From Streptomyces sp. NBC_01296 (GTDB lineage: Bacteria > Actinomycetota > Actinomycetes > Streptomycetales > Streptomycetaceae), in the NCBI RefSeq assembly GCF_035984415.1, contig NZ_CP130720.1, positions 6,448,001-6,512,000 on the forward strand: a DNA stretch of 64,000 bases, read 5' to 3'. Both the position numbers and the translations under genes were made by a program. Every line of letters begins with the position of its first letter. Within the stretch, counting starts at the first letter, position 1. This document shows positions 41,385-49,692 of the stretch, in pieces. The notes under the pieces were generated by a model, which searched no databases, was not told the origin of the DNA, and saw nothing but the letters and a program-made list of their open reading frames with translations.

Positions 41385-42268
41385 TGCGGCTCGAACCGGG
41401 ACAGGTGGCCGTCGTCACCGGCGCCGCGAGCGGCATCGGCCTCGCCATGGCCCGCCGCTTCGCCGCCGAGGGGCTGAAGGTCGTCCTCGCCGACGTGGAG
41501 GAGGGCGCCCTGCGCAAGGCCGCCGACGAGCTGACCGCCGACGGCGCCCAGGTGCTCGCCCGGCTCGTCGACGTCAGCGACCGCGACTCCGTGATCGCGC
41601 TGGCCGACGCCGCGTACGACGCCTTCGGCGCCGTGCACGCGCTCTGCAACAACGCGGGCGTCGGCTCCGGCGCCGAGGGCCGGATGTGGGAGCACGAGCC
41701 CAACGACTGGAAATGGGCCTTCTCCGTCAACGTGTGGGGCGTCTTCCACGGCATCCAGGCCTTCGTCCCCCGCATGATCGCGGCCGGCGGACCCGGCCAC
41801 GTCGTCAACACCTCCTCCGGCGACGGCGGCATCGCCCCGCTGCCCACCGCCTCCGTCTACGCCGTCACCAAGGCGGCCGTGGTCACCATGACCGAGTCCC
41901 TGTACGCGCACCTCAAGGCGGAGGGCGCGGCCGTCGGCGCCTCCGTCCTCTTCCCCGGCCCGCACATGCTGCGCACCGGACTGTGGGAGTCGCACCGCAA
42001 CCGGCCGGAGCGGTACGCGAAGGAGCGGCCGCGCAAGTCGCCCTACCGCAGCCTCGACCAGTACGAGGCAGCGATGAAGAAGGCCGGCCACGAGGTGAAC
42101 TTCACCCCGGTCGAGGAGGTCGCCGAGCACGTCGTCGACGGCATCCGCGCCGACCGCTTCTGGATGCTCCCGGCGAGCGAGCACAGCGACCGGCAGATCC
42201 GCGCCCGGTCGCAGTCGATGCTCGACCGCGCCAATCCCGCCTATCTGGAGAGCTTCATCCTCGACTGA
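41384..42268 (+). CDS. Short-chain dehydrogenase/reductase (classical type)
   Basis: A 294-residue SDR. The NAD(P) motif VVTGAASGIGLAMARR (about 10-25), NNAG in ALCNNAGVG, and the catalytic Ser and Tyr-x3-Lys in TSSGDGG and YAVTKAAV are all present. Asp at the end of strand 2 (VVLADVEEG) predicts NAD preference. It follows the decarboxylase gene with a TGATG overlap and belongs to the same operon. It probably oxidises a hydroxy compound of the pathway. Confidence 0.92.
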   Translation: MRLEPGQVAVVTGAASGIGLAMARRFAAEGLKVVLADVEEGALRKAADELTADGAQVLARLVDVSDRDSVIALADAAYDAFGAVHALCNNAGVGSGAEGRMWEHEPNDWKWAFSVNVWGVFHGIQAFVPRMIAAGGPGHVVNTSSGDGGIAPLPTASVYAVTKAAVVTMTESLYAHLKAEGAAVGASVLFPGPHMLRTGLWESHRNRPERYAKERPRKSPYRSLDQYEAAMKKAGHEVNFTPVEEVAEHVVDGIRADRFWMLPASEHSDRQIRARSQSMLDRANPAYLESFILD

Positions 42269-42280
42269 GGAGCGTTTGCA

Positions 42281-43585
42281 GTGAGTGAGACCGTGAGCGA
42301 CAGCAGTGCGTACGAAGACCCGTACCTGATCATCTCCTCCGACTGCCACGCGGGCCTGCCGACCGAGCACTACCGCCCGTACCTCGACTCCCGTTTCCAC
42401 CCCCGGTTCGACGAGTTCCTCGGCCAGCAGGGCGCCCGCCGCGCCGAGGCCACGCGCCTCGGCGTCCGCAACGAGGCCTTCGCCGAGAAGTGGTTCCACG
42501 ACCACGAGGAGGGCCTCAGGGGCGGCTGGGACACGGCGCAGCGCCTGAAGGAGCTCGACGGCGACGGGGTGGCCGCCGAGGTCGTCTTCCCCGACGCCGA
42601 CGCCGTGGACAGCCAGACCGCCGCGCCCTTCGGGGTGGGCCTCGGGCTCTCCGGAGACCAGGACCCCGAGCTCGGCATGGCGGGCGCCCAGGCGCACAAC
42701 CGCTGGCTGGCGGAGTTCGTCTCCGAGACCCCCGAGCGGCACTGCGGGGTCGCCCTGCTGCCCATCACGGGCGAGCCGTCGAAGGTCGTCGCCGAGATCC
42801 ACCGGGCCAAGGAGTCCGGGCTCGGCGCGCTGATGATCCCCGCGATGTGGGTGGACAAGGCCCCCTACCACGACCGCCGCTACGACCCGGTCTGGGCGGC
42901 CGCGGCCGAGACGCAGATGCCGATCGTCACCCACTCCGGGTCCTCGCCCCGCCACGAGTACGGCGACCACCTGGGCATCTTCGTCTCCGAGGTCACCTGG
43001 TGGCCGGCCCGCCCGCTGTGGTTCCTGCTCTGGTCCGGGGTCTTCGAGCGGCACCCGGGCCTGAAGTTCGGCGTCGCCGAATCGGGCTGCTGGTGGCTGC
43101 CGAACCAGCTGTGGTTCATGGACCGGCTGTACCTCGGCGCGCACGGCGGCAAGAAGCTGTCGCCGTTCGAGGAGCTCAAGCGCCCGCCGAGCGAGTACCT
43201 GGACCGCCAGGTGTTCATCTGCGCGACGAACACCAAGCGGCGCGAGCTCGCGCAGCGCTACGAGATCGGCGTGGACAACATCCTGTGGGGCTCGGACTTC
43301 CCGCACCCCGAGGGCACCTGGCCCAGCACCCGGACCTGGCTGAAGAACACCTTCCACGACATCCCGGTCGGCGAGACCCGCCGGATGCTGGGCCTGGCGG
43401 CGGCGGACGTCTTCGGCTTCGACACGGGGAAGCTGGCCCCGGTCGCCCGCCGGATCGGCCCCACCCCGGCAGAGCTGGGCCAGCCGGCCGACCAGGCTTC
43501 CGTGGAGGCCTCGTGGGCCCGCTCGCGGGAGACGGGCCGCCACTGGCTGACGGGCCACGACTTCCCCGTCCTGGGGGTGTCCTGA
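42281..43585 (+). CDS. Amidohydrolase-2 family protein (first of a pair)
   Basis: A 434-residue TIM-barrel amidohydrolase-2 (ACMSD-like) protein. ISSDCHAG near residue 20 gives the metal-binding Asp-x-His, IVTHSG the next His, and WGSDFPH the catalytic Asp. ACMSD-like members decarboxylate or hydrolyse small acids with a single zinc. It begins at a GTG 12 bp after the SDR stop, preceded by GAGGAG, and overlaps the next gene by one base. The sister gene is its diverged paralogue. Confidence 0.9.
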   Translation: MSETVSDSSAYEDPYLIISSDCHAGLPTEHYRPYLDSRFHPRFDEFLGQQGARRAEATRLGVRNEAFAEKWFHDHEEGLRGGWDTAQRLKELDGDGVAAEVVFPDADAVDSQTAAPFGVGLGLSGDQDPELGMAGAQAHNRWLAEFVSETPERHCGVALLPITGEPSKVVAEIHRAKESGLGALMIPAMWVDKAPYHDRRYDPVWAAAAETQMPIVTHSGSSPRHEYGDHLGIFVSEVTWWPARPLWFLLWSGVFERHPGLKFGVAESGCWWLPNQLWFMDRLYLGAHGGKKLSPFEELKRPPSEYLDRQVFICATNTKRRELAQRYEIGVDNILWGSDFPHPEGTWPSTRTWLKNTFHDIPVGETRRMLGLAAADVFGFDTGKLAPVARRIGPTPAELGQPADQASVEASWARSRETGRHWLTGHDFPVLGVS

Positions 43586-44802
43586 TGGCGGAGCGCTACA
43601 CGGTCATCTCGGCGGACTGCCACGCGGGCGCGGACCTGCTGGACTACAAGCCGTACCTGGAGAAGCGGTACCACGAGGAGTTCGACGCCTGGGCCGCCAC
43701 GTACGTGAACCCGTACGAGGACCTCCTCGCGGACACCGCGGACCGCAACTGGAACTCCGCGCGCCGGCTGTCCGAGCTCGAGGCGGACGGCATCGTGGCC
43801 GAGGTCCTCTTCCCCAACACCATCCCGCCGTTCTTCCCCAAGGCCTCGCTGATGGCCCAGCCTCCGACGGCCGCGGAGTACACGATGCGCTGGGCGGGGC
43901 TCCAGGCGCACAACCGCTGGCTGGCGGAGTTCTGCGCGGACGCACCGGGCCGGCGGGCGGGCGTGGTCCAGATCCTGCTGAACGACGTGGACGCGGCGGT
44001 GAAGGAGATCCGCCGCACGCGGGAGGCAGGCCTGACGGGCGGCATCCTGCTGCCCGGCGTCCCGCCCGGCTCGTCGGTCCCCGAGCTGTACTCGGCCGTG
44101 TACGACCCGATCTGGGCGGTGTGCGACGAGCTGGACGTCCCGGTCAACCACCACGGCGGCTCGGCGTCCCCGCCGCTCGGCGACGAGCCGGCCGCCCGGG
44201 CCGTCTTCATGGTGGAGACGACCTGGTTCTCGCACCGCGCCCTGTGGCACCTCGTCTTCGGCGGGGCCTTCCGCCGCCACCCCGGCCTGAAGCTGGTCCT
44301 GACGGAGCAGGGCTCCGGCTGGATCCCGGGGGTCGTGGAGATGCTGGACTACTACCACGGCCGCCTGGTCGCGGCGTCGGCCACGGCGGAGGCCAAGTTC
44401 GGGGCGGGCCTGGCGGAGTCCATGGGGAAGGGCCCGAGCGAGGTCTGGCGGGACAACTGCTTCGTGGGGGCGAGCTTCATGCGCCCCCACGAGGTACCGC
44501 TGCGGGAGCGGATCGGCCTCGACAAGATCATGTGGGGCAGCGACTACCCCCACGACGAGGGCACCACCCCGTTCTCCCGCGAGGGCCTGCGCATCGCGTA
44601 CGCAGGCCTCCCGCAGGAGGAGGTCGCCGCGATGGTCGGCGGCAACGCGGCCCGCGTGTACGGCTTCGACCTGCCCCTGCTGGACGCGTTGGCCGCCAAG
44701 CACGGCCCCCTCGTCTCGGAGATCGCCGAGCCGCTGACCCGGATCCCCCCCGAGGCCACGAGCCCGGCCTTCGCCAAGGGGGGCTCGGTCCGCGTCTGGT
44801 GA
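43585..44802 (+). CDS. Amidohydrolase-2 family protein (second of a pair)
   Basis: A 405-residue paralogue of the upstream protein, with ISADCHAG (about 8-15), VNHHGG and WGSDYPHDEGT. Having two related enzymes in tandem suggests either a heteromer or two successive steps on similar substrates. It overlaps the previous stop (TGATG). It is the last gene of the TetR-controlled operon, and only 28 bp separate its stop from the convergent NACHT gene. Confidence 0.9.
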   Translation: MAERYTVISADCHAGADLLDYKPYLEKRYHEEFDAWAATYVNPYEDLLADTADRNWNSARRLSELEADGIVAEVLFPNTIPPFFPKASLMAQPPTAAEYTMRWAGLQAHNRWLAEFCADAPGRRAGVVQILLNDVDAAVKEIRRTREAGLTGGILLPGVPPGSSVPELYSAVYDPIWAVCDELDVPVNHHGGSASPPLGDEPAARAVFMVETTWFSHRALWHLVFGGAFRRHPGLKLVLTEQGSGWIPGVVEMLDYYHGRLVAASATAEAKFGAGLAESMGKGPSEVWRDNCFVGASFMRPHEVPLRERIGLDKIMWGSDYPHDEGTTPFSREGLRIAYAGLPQEEVAAMVGGNAARVYGFDLPLLDALAAKHGPLVSEIAEPLTRIPPEATSPAFAKGGSVRVW

Positions 44803-44830
44803 ATCCGGTGACCGGCTCCCGCCGGGCGGC

Positions 44831-47800
44831 TCAGTACTTGTACACGAGCCGCTCCGGCGGGATGCTCTCGGTGCCGACCACGCTGGTGCGCCGGTCCACC
44901 TCGACGACCAGCCCGTCCACCTCCGCCAACGGCGAGAGGTCCACCGTCCCGAGGCATTCGCGCAAGGCGAGCAGCCGCAGCCCGGGCAGCTCGGTCAGCG
45001 GCTCCAGCGTCCCCTCGAACGCGCATCTGATCAGCACGAGTTCGGTCAGCTGCCGGTACGGCACGAGAGCCGCGACCGACACGGGTGCGGCGTGCCGGAT
45101 CTGCAGGGAGCCGAGCCCCGGCAGCGGGAGCGAGCGGACCAGCTGCCGGTACTGCAGGCCGCCCGCGATCGTCAGGTCCCTCACCCCGGGCCACCGCTCG
45201 ATCCCGTCGAGGGTCATCCTGCGGACTCCCTGCCACAGGGCCAGGGACGTCAGCCCCTCGGCCGCCGGGACGTCCCCGATCCACCGCTGTGCCGGCTCGA
45301 ACCCGATGACCAGGGACTTGAGCCCGTCGACCGCCGCCAGCGGGGCCAGCGAGAGACCCTCCCGGAGGTAGCCGAAGGCGAGGCTGTCCGCCGCCAGCTC
45401 GGCGACCGCCCCGATGTCCGTGACCTCCGGGCAGTCCAGCACGCCGAGGTGGCGCAGCGTCGGATGCCCGGCCAGCGGTGCGAGATCGGTCAGGGCCGGA
45501 TTGCGGTGGATGACCAGCCACTCCAGGTCCCGCCGCCCGGAGATCTCCGTCGGGACGGCGCCGTTCCAGGTGAGGTGGACCCGCTGTATGTGGGGCATCC
45601 GGCCGAGCACGGCCAGCTGCTCCTGTGTGCGGACGTGCAGGTGCCCGACGCGCACGGGGGCGTCGGCCAGGACCGCGTCCGCGAACGTATCGGTGGGGAA
45701 TCGCCCCCAGGAGTCGGACAGTTCATGGACCACGTCGTAGCGGTCGTCCCTCCGGAAGCCGGCGATGACCTGGAGCGCCCGCTCCCCGCCGACCAGCGCG
45801 GCCGTACGGATGACGGCGGCCGCCTGCTGCTCGTCCAGGCCCGTCGGGCCGGGCAGGAGCTCCAGGACCAGCTCGCCCGCCTTGGCCAGCTCCTCGGCCT
45901 GTCCCACCGAGTGCGGCGGCAGCAAGTGCGCCGTACGCGCCTCCACCTCGTGCCACACCTCGGGGTCCAGTTCCGGGGCGTGTTCGAGGCAGGCCGCAGC
46001 CAGCAGCACCAGCCGGCTGTTGTCCCGCTTGACCTTGTCGGCCCGCCGCAGCAGCTGCCGGAGCATGCGGGCGCGCTCGTCGGGGCGGGCGTGCCCCACC
46101 GCCATGCGGACCACGTCCTCCCACGCGTCCTCGTGGGCGTTGGCCACCAGTACGCCGAAGTCCCGTGCCTCCACGGCCGCCTTGGCTCCCAGGTAGTCCT
46201 GGAAGGTGCGGTGCACGAAGTGGACCGATCCGGGTACCGGCTCCCGCAGCAGCCCGCTGCGGATCAGCAGGTGCCGGAACACCTGCTCGGCGCCGGCCTG
46301 CGCCCGTACCTGGGGCATGGCGCCGAGCCACTCGCCCACCATCTCCTCGGCCTCCGTGCAGGACGCCTCCACCTGGCCGTTGCGGATGAGCCAGTACGCG
46401 AGCCGCTGGAGCAGCAGGGTCTGCTCGTCCCGGCTGAGGTACACGCCCTCGACACCGGAGATGTCCCGCTCGGTGTCCCGGCGTACGAGGAGCATGTCCA
46501 GGGCGGCGTCGTACAGCTCCTTGCGCGCCCTCGGCAGGTGCATGTGGCGGTCCCGGTTCAGGGCGCACAGCAGGGCGCACATGAGGGGGTTCGAGGCCAG
46601 CCACCCGAGGTCCCGGCGGGAACCGACGGACCGGATCAGCGACTTCTCGTACCGGTCGAGGCTCTCCCGCTCCTCCTCGGAGCCGCACTCGGCCCGGGCG
46701 GAGTCGTGCCAGTGCGTGATGAACGCGCTGACGTCGGCGCGCTCCATCGGCAGCAGGGACAGGAGGGAGAAGCCCTGCCCGGTCAGCCAGTCCTCCGGGA
46801 CCGCCGACGGGCGGGTGGTCACCACGTAGCGGGCCCGGGGATAGGCCGCGAACAGGGATCTGAGCCACTCCTCCGTGCGGCTGCGGAGCTTGGACGGCAC
46901 CTCGTCGACGCCGTCGACCAGGACCAGTGCCCGTCCTTGGGACAGCAGGTTCTCGACCCATCCGTCCGGGGCCCGCAGCGGCACCCCCGAGGCGCGCAGC
47001 CAGTTCTCCGGCATCGGCAGGCCCTCGGGCGAGTTGAACGAACGCAGCCGCAGGACGAAGGGGACGAGCGTGTTCCAGTGGCGCAGGCCGGGCTGGAAGC
47101 TCCGTCTCGCCGCATTCAGGGCCAGCCACTGCACCAGGGTGCTCTTGCCCGAGCCCGCCGGGCCGCGCAGCAGTACGCGCTCGGAAGTGCCGAGCGCCAG
47201 CTCGGTCTTCATCGCCGAGTGGCGGCCCGGCTCCTCCAGCAGCTGCTCGCCCGTCACCGCCAGGCTGATGTAGGCCAGGTCCAGCGGCCACTCCTGGCGA
47301 GCGCGGCTGAGGGTCAGGCCGAACAGCTGGAGGCGGCTGTGGGTTTCGGCGACGTAGCGCGCGTACTGCTCCTCGAAGGCGTGGGCGGCTCCGTCCGAGC
47401 GCTCGCCCAAGCGGTCCACCGCGCGCGCCAGTTCGCCCGTCCGGCGGACCAGTTCCACATCCGCCCGGGCCCCGAAGCCCGGCAGGGTCGTCATGTACTC
47501 CACCGCGTGCACGCAGCACAGCCGGACCAGGTCGCGGTAGACGGCCTCGGCCGGCCGGCTCAGGCCCGCACCGGAGGGTGGCGGCAGCGCCGCCGCCAGT
47601 GCCTGCGGGTCCAGGTCCGCCGCGAAGAGGGACTCCGCGTTCAGCGGGCCCAGCGCCGCGAAGGCGTCGCCCACCGCGTCGAGCGCCGCCAGGCGCTCGT
47701 GTTCCGGGAGGCCGCGCGTGGCCTCGCCCAGCCTGGTCGCCAGGGTCTCGGCGAGGCGGCGCACCTCCGCCGCCCCCAGCTCCGCCGGCCGGCGCCACCG

Positions 47801-47923
47801 CGGGGCCGGATCGGCCGGATCCACCGCCAGCCCCGCCCCCGGCAGCCGGCTCAGCAGGGACTTCACCAGCGCCCCCGCCGCCGTACCCGCCACCCGTAAG
47901 AGAACCGTCTCGAAGCCCGTCAT
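44831..47923 (-). CDS. NACHT-domain STAND NTPase with C-terminal leucine-rich-type repeats (bacterial NLR-like)
   Basis: A 1030-residue protein. Residues 1-225 form a helical N-terminal module like the NACHT N-terminal helical domains of actinobacteria, starting MTGFETVLLRVAGTAAGALV. The NACHT NTPase follows: Walker A GPAGSGKS (254-261), Walker B LVLVDGVDEV (333-342) and sensor VVTTRPSA (367-374). A helical region comes next. From about residue 780 irregular leucine-rich repeats are seen (LEWLVIHRNPALTDLAPLAG, LRHLGVLDCPEVTDIG). STAND proteins of this design include antiphage bNACHT proteins and regulators. The gene stands alone; no partner effector is next to it. The ATG at 47923 follows AGGGGAGGGCAGG. 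Confidence 0.88.
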   Translation of the reverse strand: MTGFETVLLRVAGTAAGALVKSLLSRLPGAGLAVDPADPAPRWRRPAELGAAEVRRLAETLATRLGEATRGLPEHERLAALDAVGDAFAALGPLNAESLFAADLDPQALAAALPPPSGAGLSRPAEAVYRDLVRLCCVHAVEYMTTLPGFGARADVELVRRTGELARAVDRLGERSDGAAHAFEEQYARYVAETHSRLQLFGLTLSRARQEWPLDLAYISLAVTGEQLLEEPGRHSAMKTELALGTSERVLLRGPAGSGKSTLVQWLALNAARRSFQPGLRHWNTLVPFVLRLRSFNSPEGLPMPENWLRASGVPLRAPDGWVENLLSQGRALVLVDGVDEVPSKLRSRTEEWLRSLFAAYPRARYVVTTRPSAVPEDWLTGQGFSLLSLLPMERADVSAFITHWHDSARAECGSEEERESLDRYEKSLIRSVGSRRDLGWLASNPLMCALLCALNRDRHMHLPRARKELYDAALDMLLVRRDTERDISGVEGVYLSRDEQTLLLQRLAYWLIRNGQVEASCTEAEEMVGEWLGAMPQVRAQAGAEQVFRHLLIRSGLLREPVPGSVHFVHRTFQDYLGAKAAVEARDFGVLVANAHEDAWEDVVRMAVGHARPDERARMLRQLLRRADKVKRDNSRLVLLAAACLEHAPELDPEVWHEVEARTAHLLPPHSVGQAEELAKAGELVLELLPGPTGLDEQQAAAVIRTAALVGGERALQVIAGFRRDDRYDVVHELSDSWGRFPTDTFADAVLADAPVRVGHLHVRTQEQLAVLGRMPHIQRVHLTWNGAVPTEISGRRDLEWLVIHRNPALTDLAPLAGHPTLRHLGVLDCPEVTDIGAVAELAADSLAFGYLREGLSLAPLAAVDGLKSLVIGFEPAQRWIGDVPAAEGLTSLALWQGVRRMTLDGIERWPGVRDLTIAGGLQYRQLVRSLPLPGLGSLQIRHAAPVSVAALVPYRQLTELVLIRCAFEGTLEPLTELPGLRLLALRECLGTVDLSPLAEVDGLVVEVDRRTSVVGTESIPPERLVYKY

Positions 47924-48036
47924 CCCCTGCCCTCCCCTTGGCTTGGACATCATCGCGTGAACCGGCGGTAACCCCGATGGATACCGATCGGTAACAACCC
48001 CTAGCGGAGCCCCCGAACCCGCTCTATGGTGCGGGC

Positions 48037-48960
48037 ATGCCGAACCTGCCCGATGTCGTGCTGTGGTCCATACCCGCCTTTGTGCTGCTCACCGTCATCG
48101 AGGTGGTGAGCTACCGGCTCCATCCCGACGAGGATGCCGCCGGCTACGACACCAAGGACGCGGCCACGAGCGTCGCCATGGGGCTCGGCAGCATCGGCTT
48201 CGACCTGCTGTGGAAGCTCCCGGTCGTCGCCGTCTTCACCGCGGTCTACGAGCTGACCCCGCTGCGCGTGCCGTTCCTGTGGTGGACCGCCCTGCTGATG
48301 CTGCTCGCCCAGGACTTCCTCTACTACTGGCAGCACCGCGGGCACCACGTCATCCGGATCCTTTGGGCCTGCCACGTCGTCCACCACAGCAGCCGGAACT
48401 TCAACCTCACCACCGCCCTGCGCCAGCCCTGGACCAGCGCGACCACCTGGTGGTTCTACCTGCCGATGGTCGCCCTCGGCGTGCACCCGGCCGCGATCCC
48501 GTTCTGCTACGGCATCAACCTCCTCTACCAGTTCTGGGTCCACACCGAGCGGATCGGCAAGCTGCCGCGGGCCTACGAGTACGTCTTCAACACCCCCTCC
48601 CACCACCGCGTCCACCACGCCTCCCAGGGCGGCTACCTGGACCGCAACTTCGGCGGGATCCTGATCATCTGGGACCGGATGTTCGGCTCCTGGGTGGGCG
48701 AGACCGACAAGCCCGTCTACGGGCTCACCAAGAACATCAGCACCTACAACCCGCTGCGGGTCGCCACCCACGAGTACGCCGCCATCGCCCGCGACGTCCG
48801 CGCCGCCGGCAGCTGGCGCGAGCGCGCCGGACGCGTCTTCCGCGGCCCCGGCTGGCAGCCCGCCGTCCCGGTGGCGGCCGAGAGCGCCGCCGCCGGGCCC
48901 GCCTCCGGGTCCGCCGCCGGGTCCGCCGCCCCCGCGAAGACCTCGGAGCAGGCCGCGTGA
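48037..48960 (+). CDS. Sterol desaturase/fatty-acid hydroxylase family protein
   Basis: A 307-residue membrane protein of the di-iron hydroxylase superfamily. Histidine clusters WQHRGHHVIRILWACHVVHHSS (about 92-113) and SHHRVHHASQGG supply the eight iron ligands. About four membrane helices flank them. The C-terminal ~40 residues are a low-complexity Ala/Gly/Ser tail. It likely hydroxylates or desaturates a lipid, perhaps a carotenoid, hopanoid or ether lipid. Its stop overlaps the next gene by four bases (GTGA), tying it to the lysoplasmalogenase-like gene. Confidence 0.9.
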   Translation: MPNLPDVVLWSIPAFVLLTVIEVVSYRLHPDEDAAGYDTKDAATSVAMGLGSIGFDLLWKLPVVAVFTAVYELTPLRVPFLWWTALLMLLAQDFLYYWQHRGHHVIRILWACHVVHHSSRNFNLTTALRQPWTSATTWWFYLPMVALGVHPAAIPFCYGINLLYQFWVHTERIGKLPRAYEYVFNTPSHHRVHHASQGGYLDRNFGGILIIWDRMFGSWVGETDKPVYGLTKNISTYNPLRVATHEYAAIARDVRAAGSWRERAGRVFRGPGWQPAVPVAAESAAAGPASGSAAGSAAPAKTSEQAA

Positions 48961-49664
48961 GCGACACCGAGTCCCGTGCGTTCCGTACGCCCTCCTGGGC
49001 CCGCCCCGCAGCGGTCGCCGCCGACGGGGCGCGCGGCCGGATCCTGCTCGGCGCCTTCGCCGCCGCCACCGCCGTCGATCTCGGCTCGCTGCTGGCCGGC
49101 TGGCACCTCGGGCACGTCCTCGCCAAGCCGCTGCTGATGCCGCTGCTCGTCGCGTACGTCATCACCCGACGGGCCCCCCGCCTGCTGATCGCGGCCCTGC
49201 TGTTCGGGTGGGGCGGGGACCTGGCGCTGCTCTTCGACGCCGACCCCGCCTTCCTCGTCGGCATGGGCTCCTTCGCCGCCGGGCACGTCTGCTACCTCGC
49301 GCTCTTCGGCCGGGGCAGGACGCATCCCGCGCTCGGGGGCGCGTACGCCGTCGCCCTGCTCGGGACCGTCGGCCTGCTCTGGGGCGACCTGCCGGCAGAC
49401 CTGCGGATCCCGGTGGCCGGGTACAGCCTGCTGCTCACCGCCATGGCCTACCGCTCCAGCGCCCTCGGCCTGCGCGCCGGCCTCGGCGGGGCGCTGTTCC
49501 TGCTTTCCGACACCCTGATCGCCACCGGGGTCGCCGACTGGCCGCAGCTGCCGCGCCCCGACTTCTGGATCATGGCCACCTACGCCGCTGCCCAGTACCT
49601 GCTCGCCACCGGGGCGCTCCCCGCTCCCGGGCAGGCGTACCGTAGGACAGTCATACAAGACTGA
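48957..49664 (+). CDS. Lysoplasmalogenase-like (YhhN/TMEM86 family) membrane protein
   Basis: A 235-residue, about eight-helix protein. KPLLMPLLVAYVI, LLFGWGGDLALLFD and LSDTLIATG are family landmarks, with the conserved Asp residues in the latter two. YhhN/TMEM86 proteins hydrolyse the vinyl-ether bond of lysoplasmalogens. The GTG start overlaps the sterol desaturase-like stop codon, so the pair is translationally coupled and probably acts in modification or turnover of an ether-type lipid. That shared role is inferred. Confidence 0.87.
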   Translation: MSDTESRAFRTPSWARPAAVAADGARGRILLGAFAAATAVDLGSLLAGWHLGHVLAKPLLMPLLVAYVITRRAPRLLIAALLFGWGGDLALLFDADPAFLVGMGSFAAGHVCYLALFGRGRTHPALGGAYAVALLGTVGLLWGDLPADLRIPVAGYSLLLTAMAYRSSALGLRAGLGGALFLLSDTLIATGVADWPQLPRPDFWIMATYAAAQYLLATGALPAPGQAYRRTVIQD

Positions 49665-49692
49665 ACCAACTGATCCGGAGGGCAGCACACCC

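Noticed and set aside
45092..47899. A 935-codon open frame on the plus strand opposite the NACHT gene
   Set aside because: It is an antisense shadow; the NACHT frame has recognisable motifs and normal composition, and this one does not.
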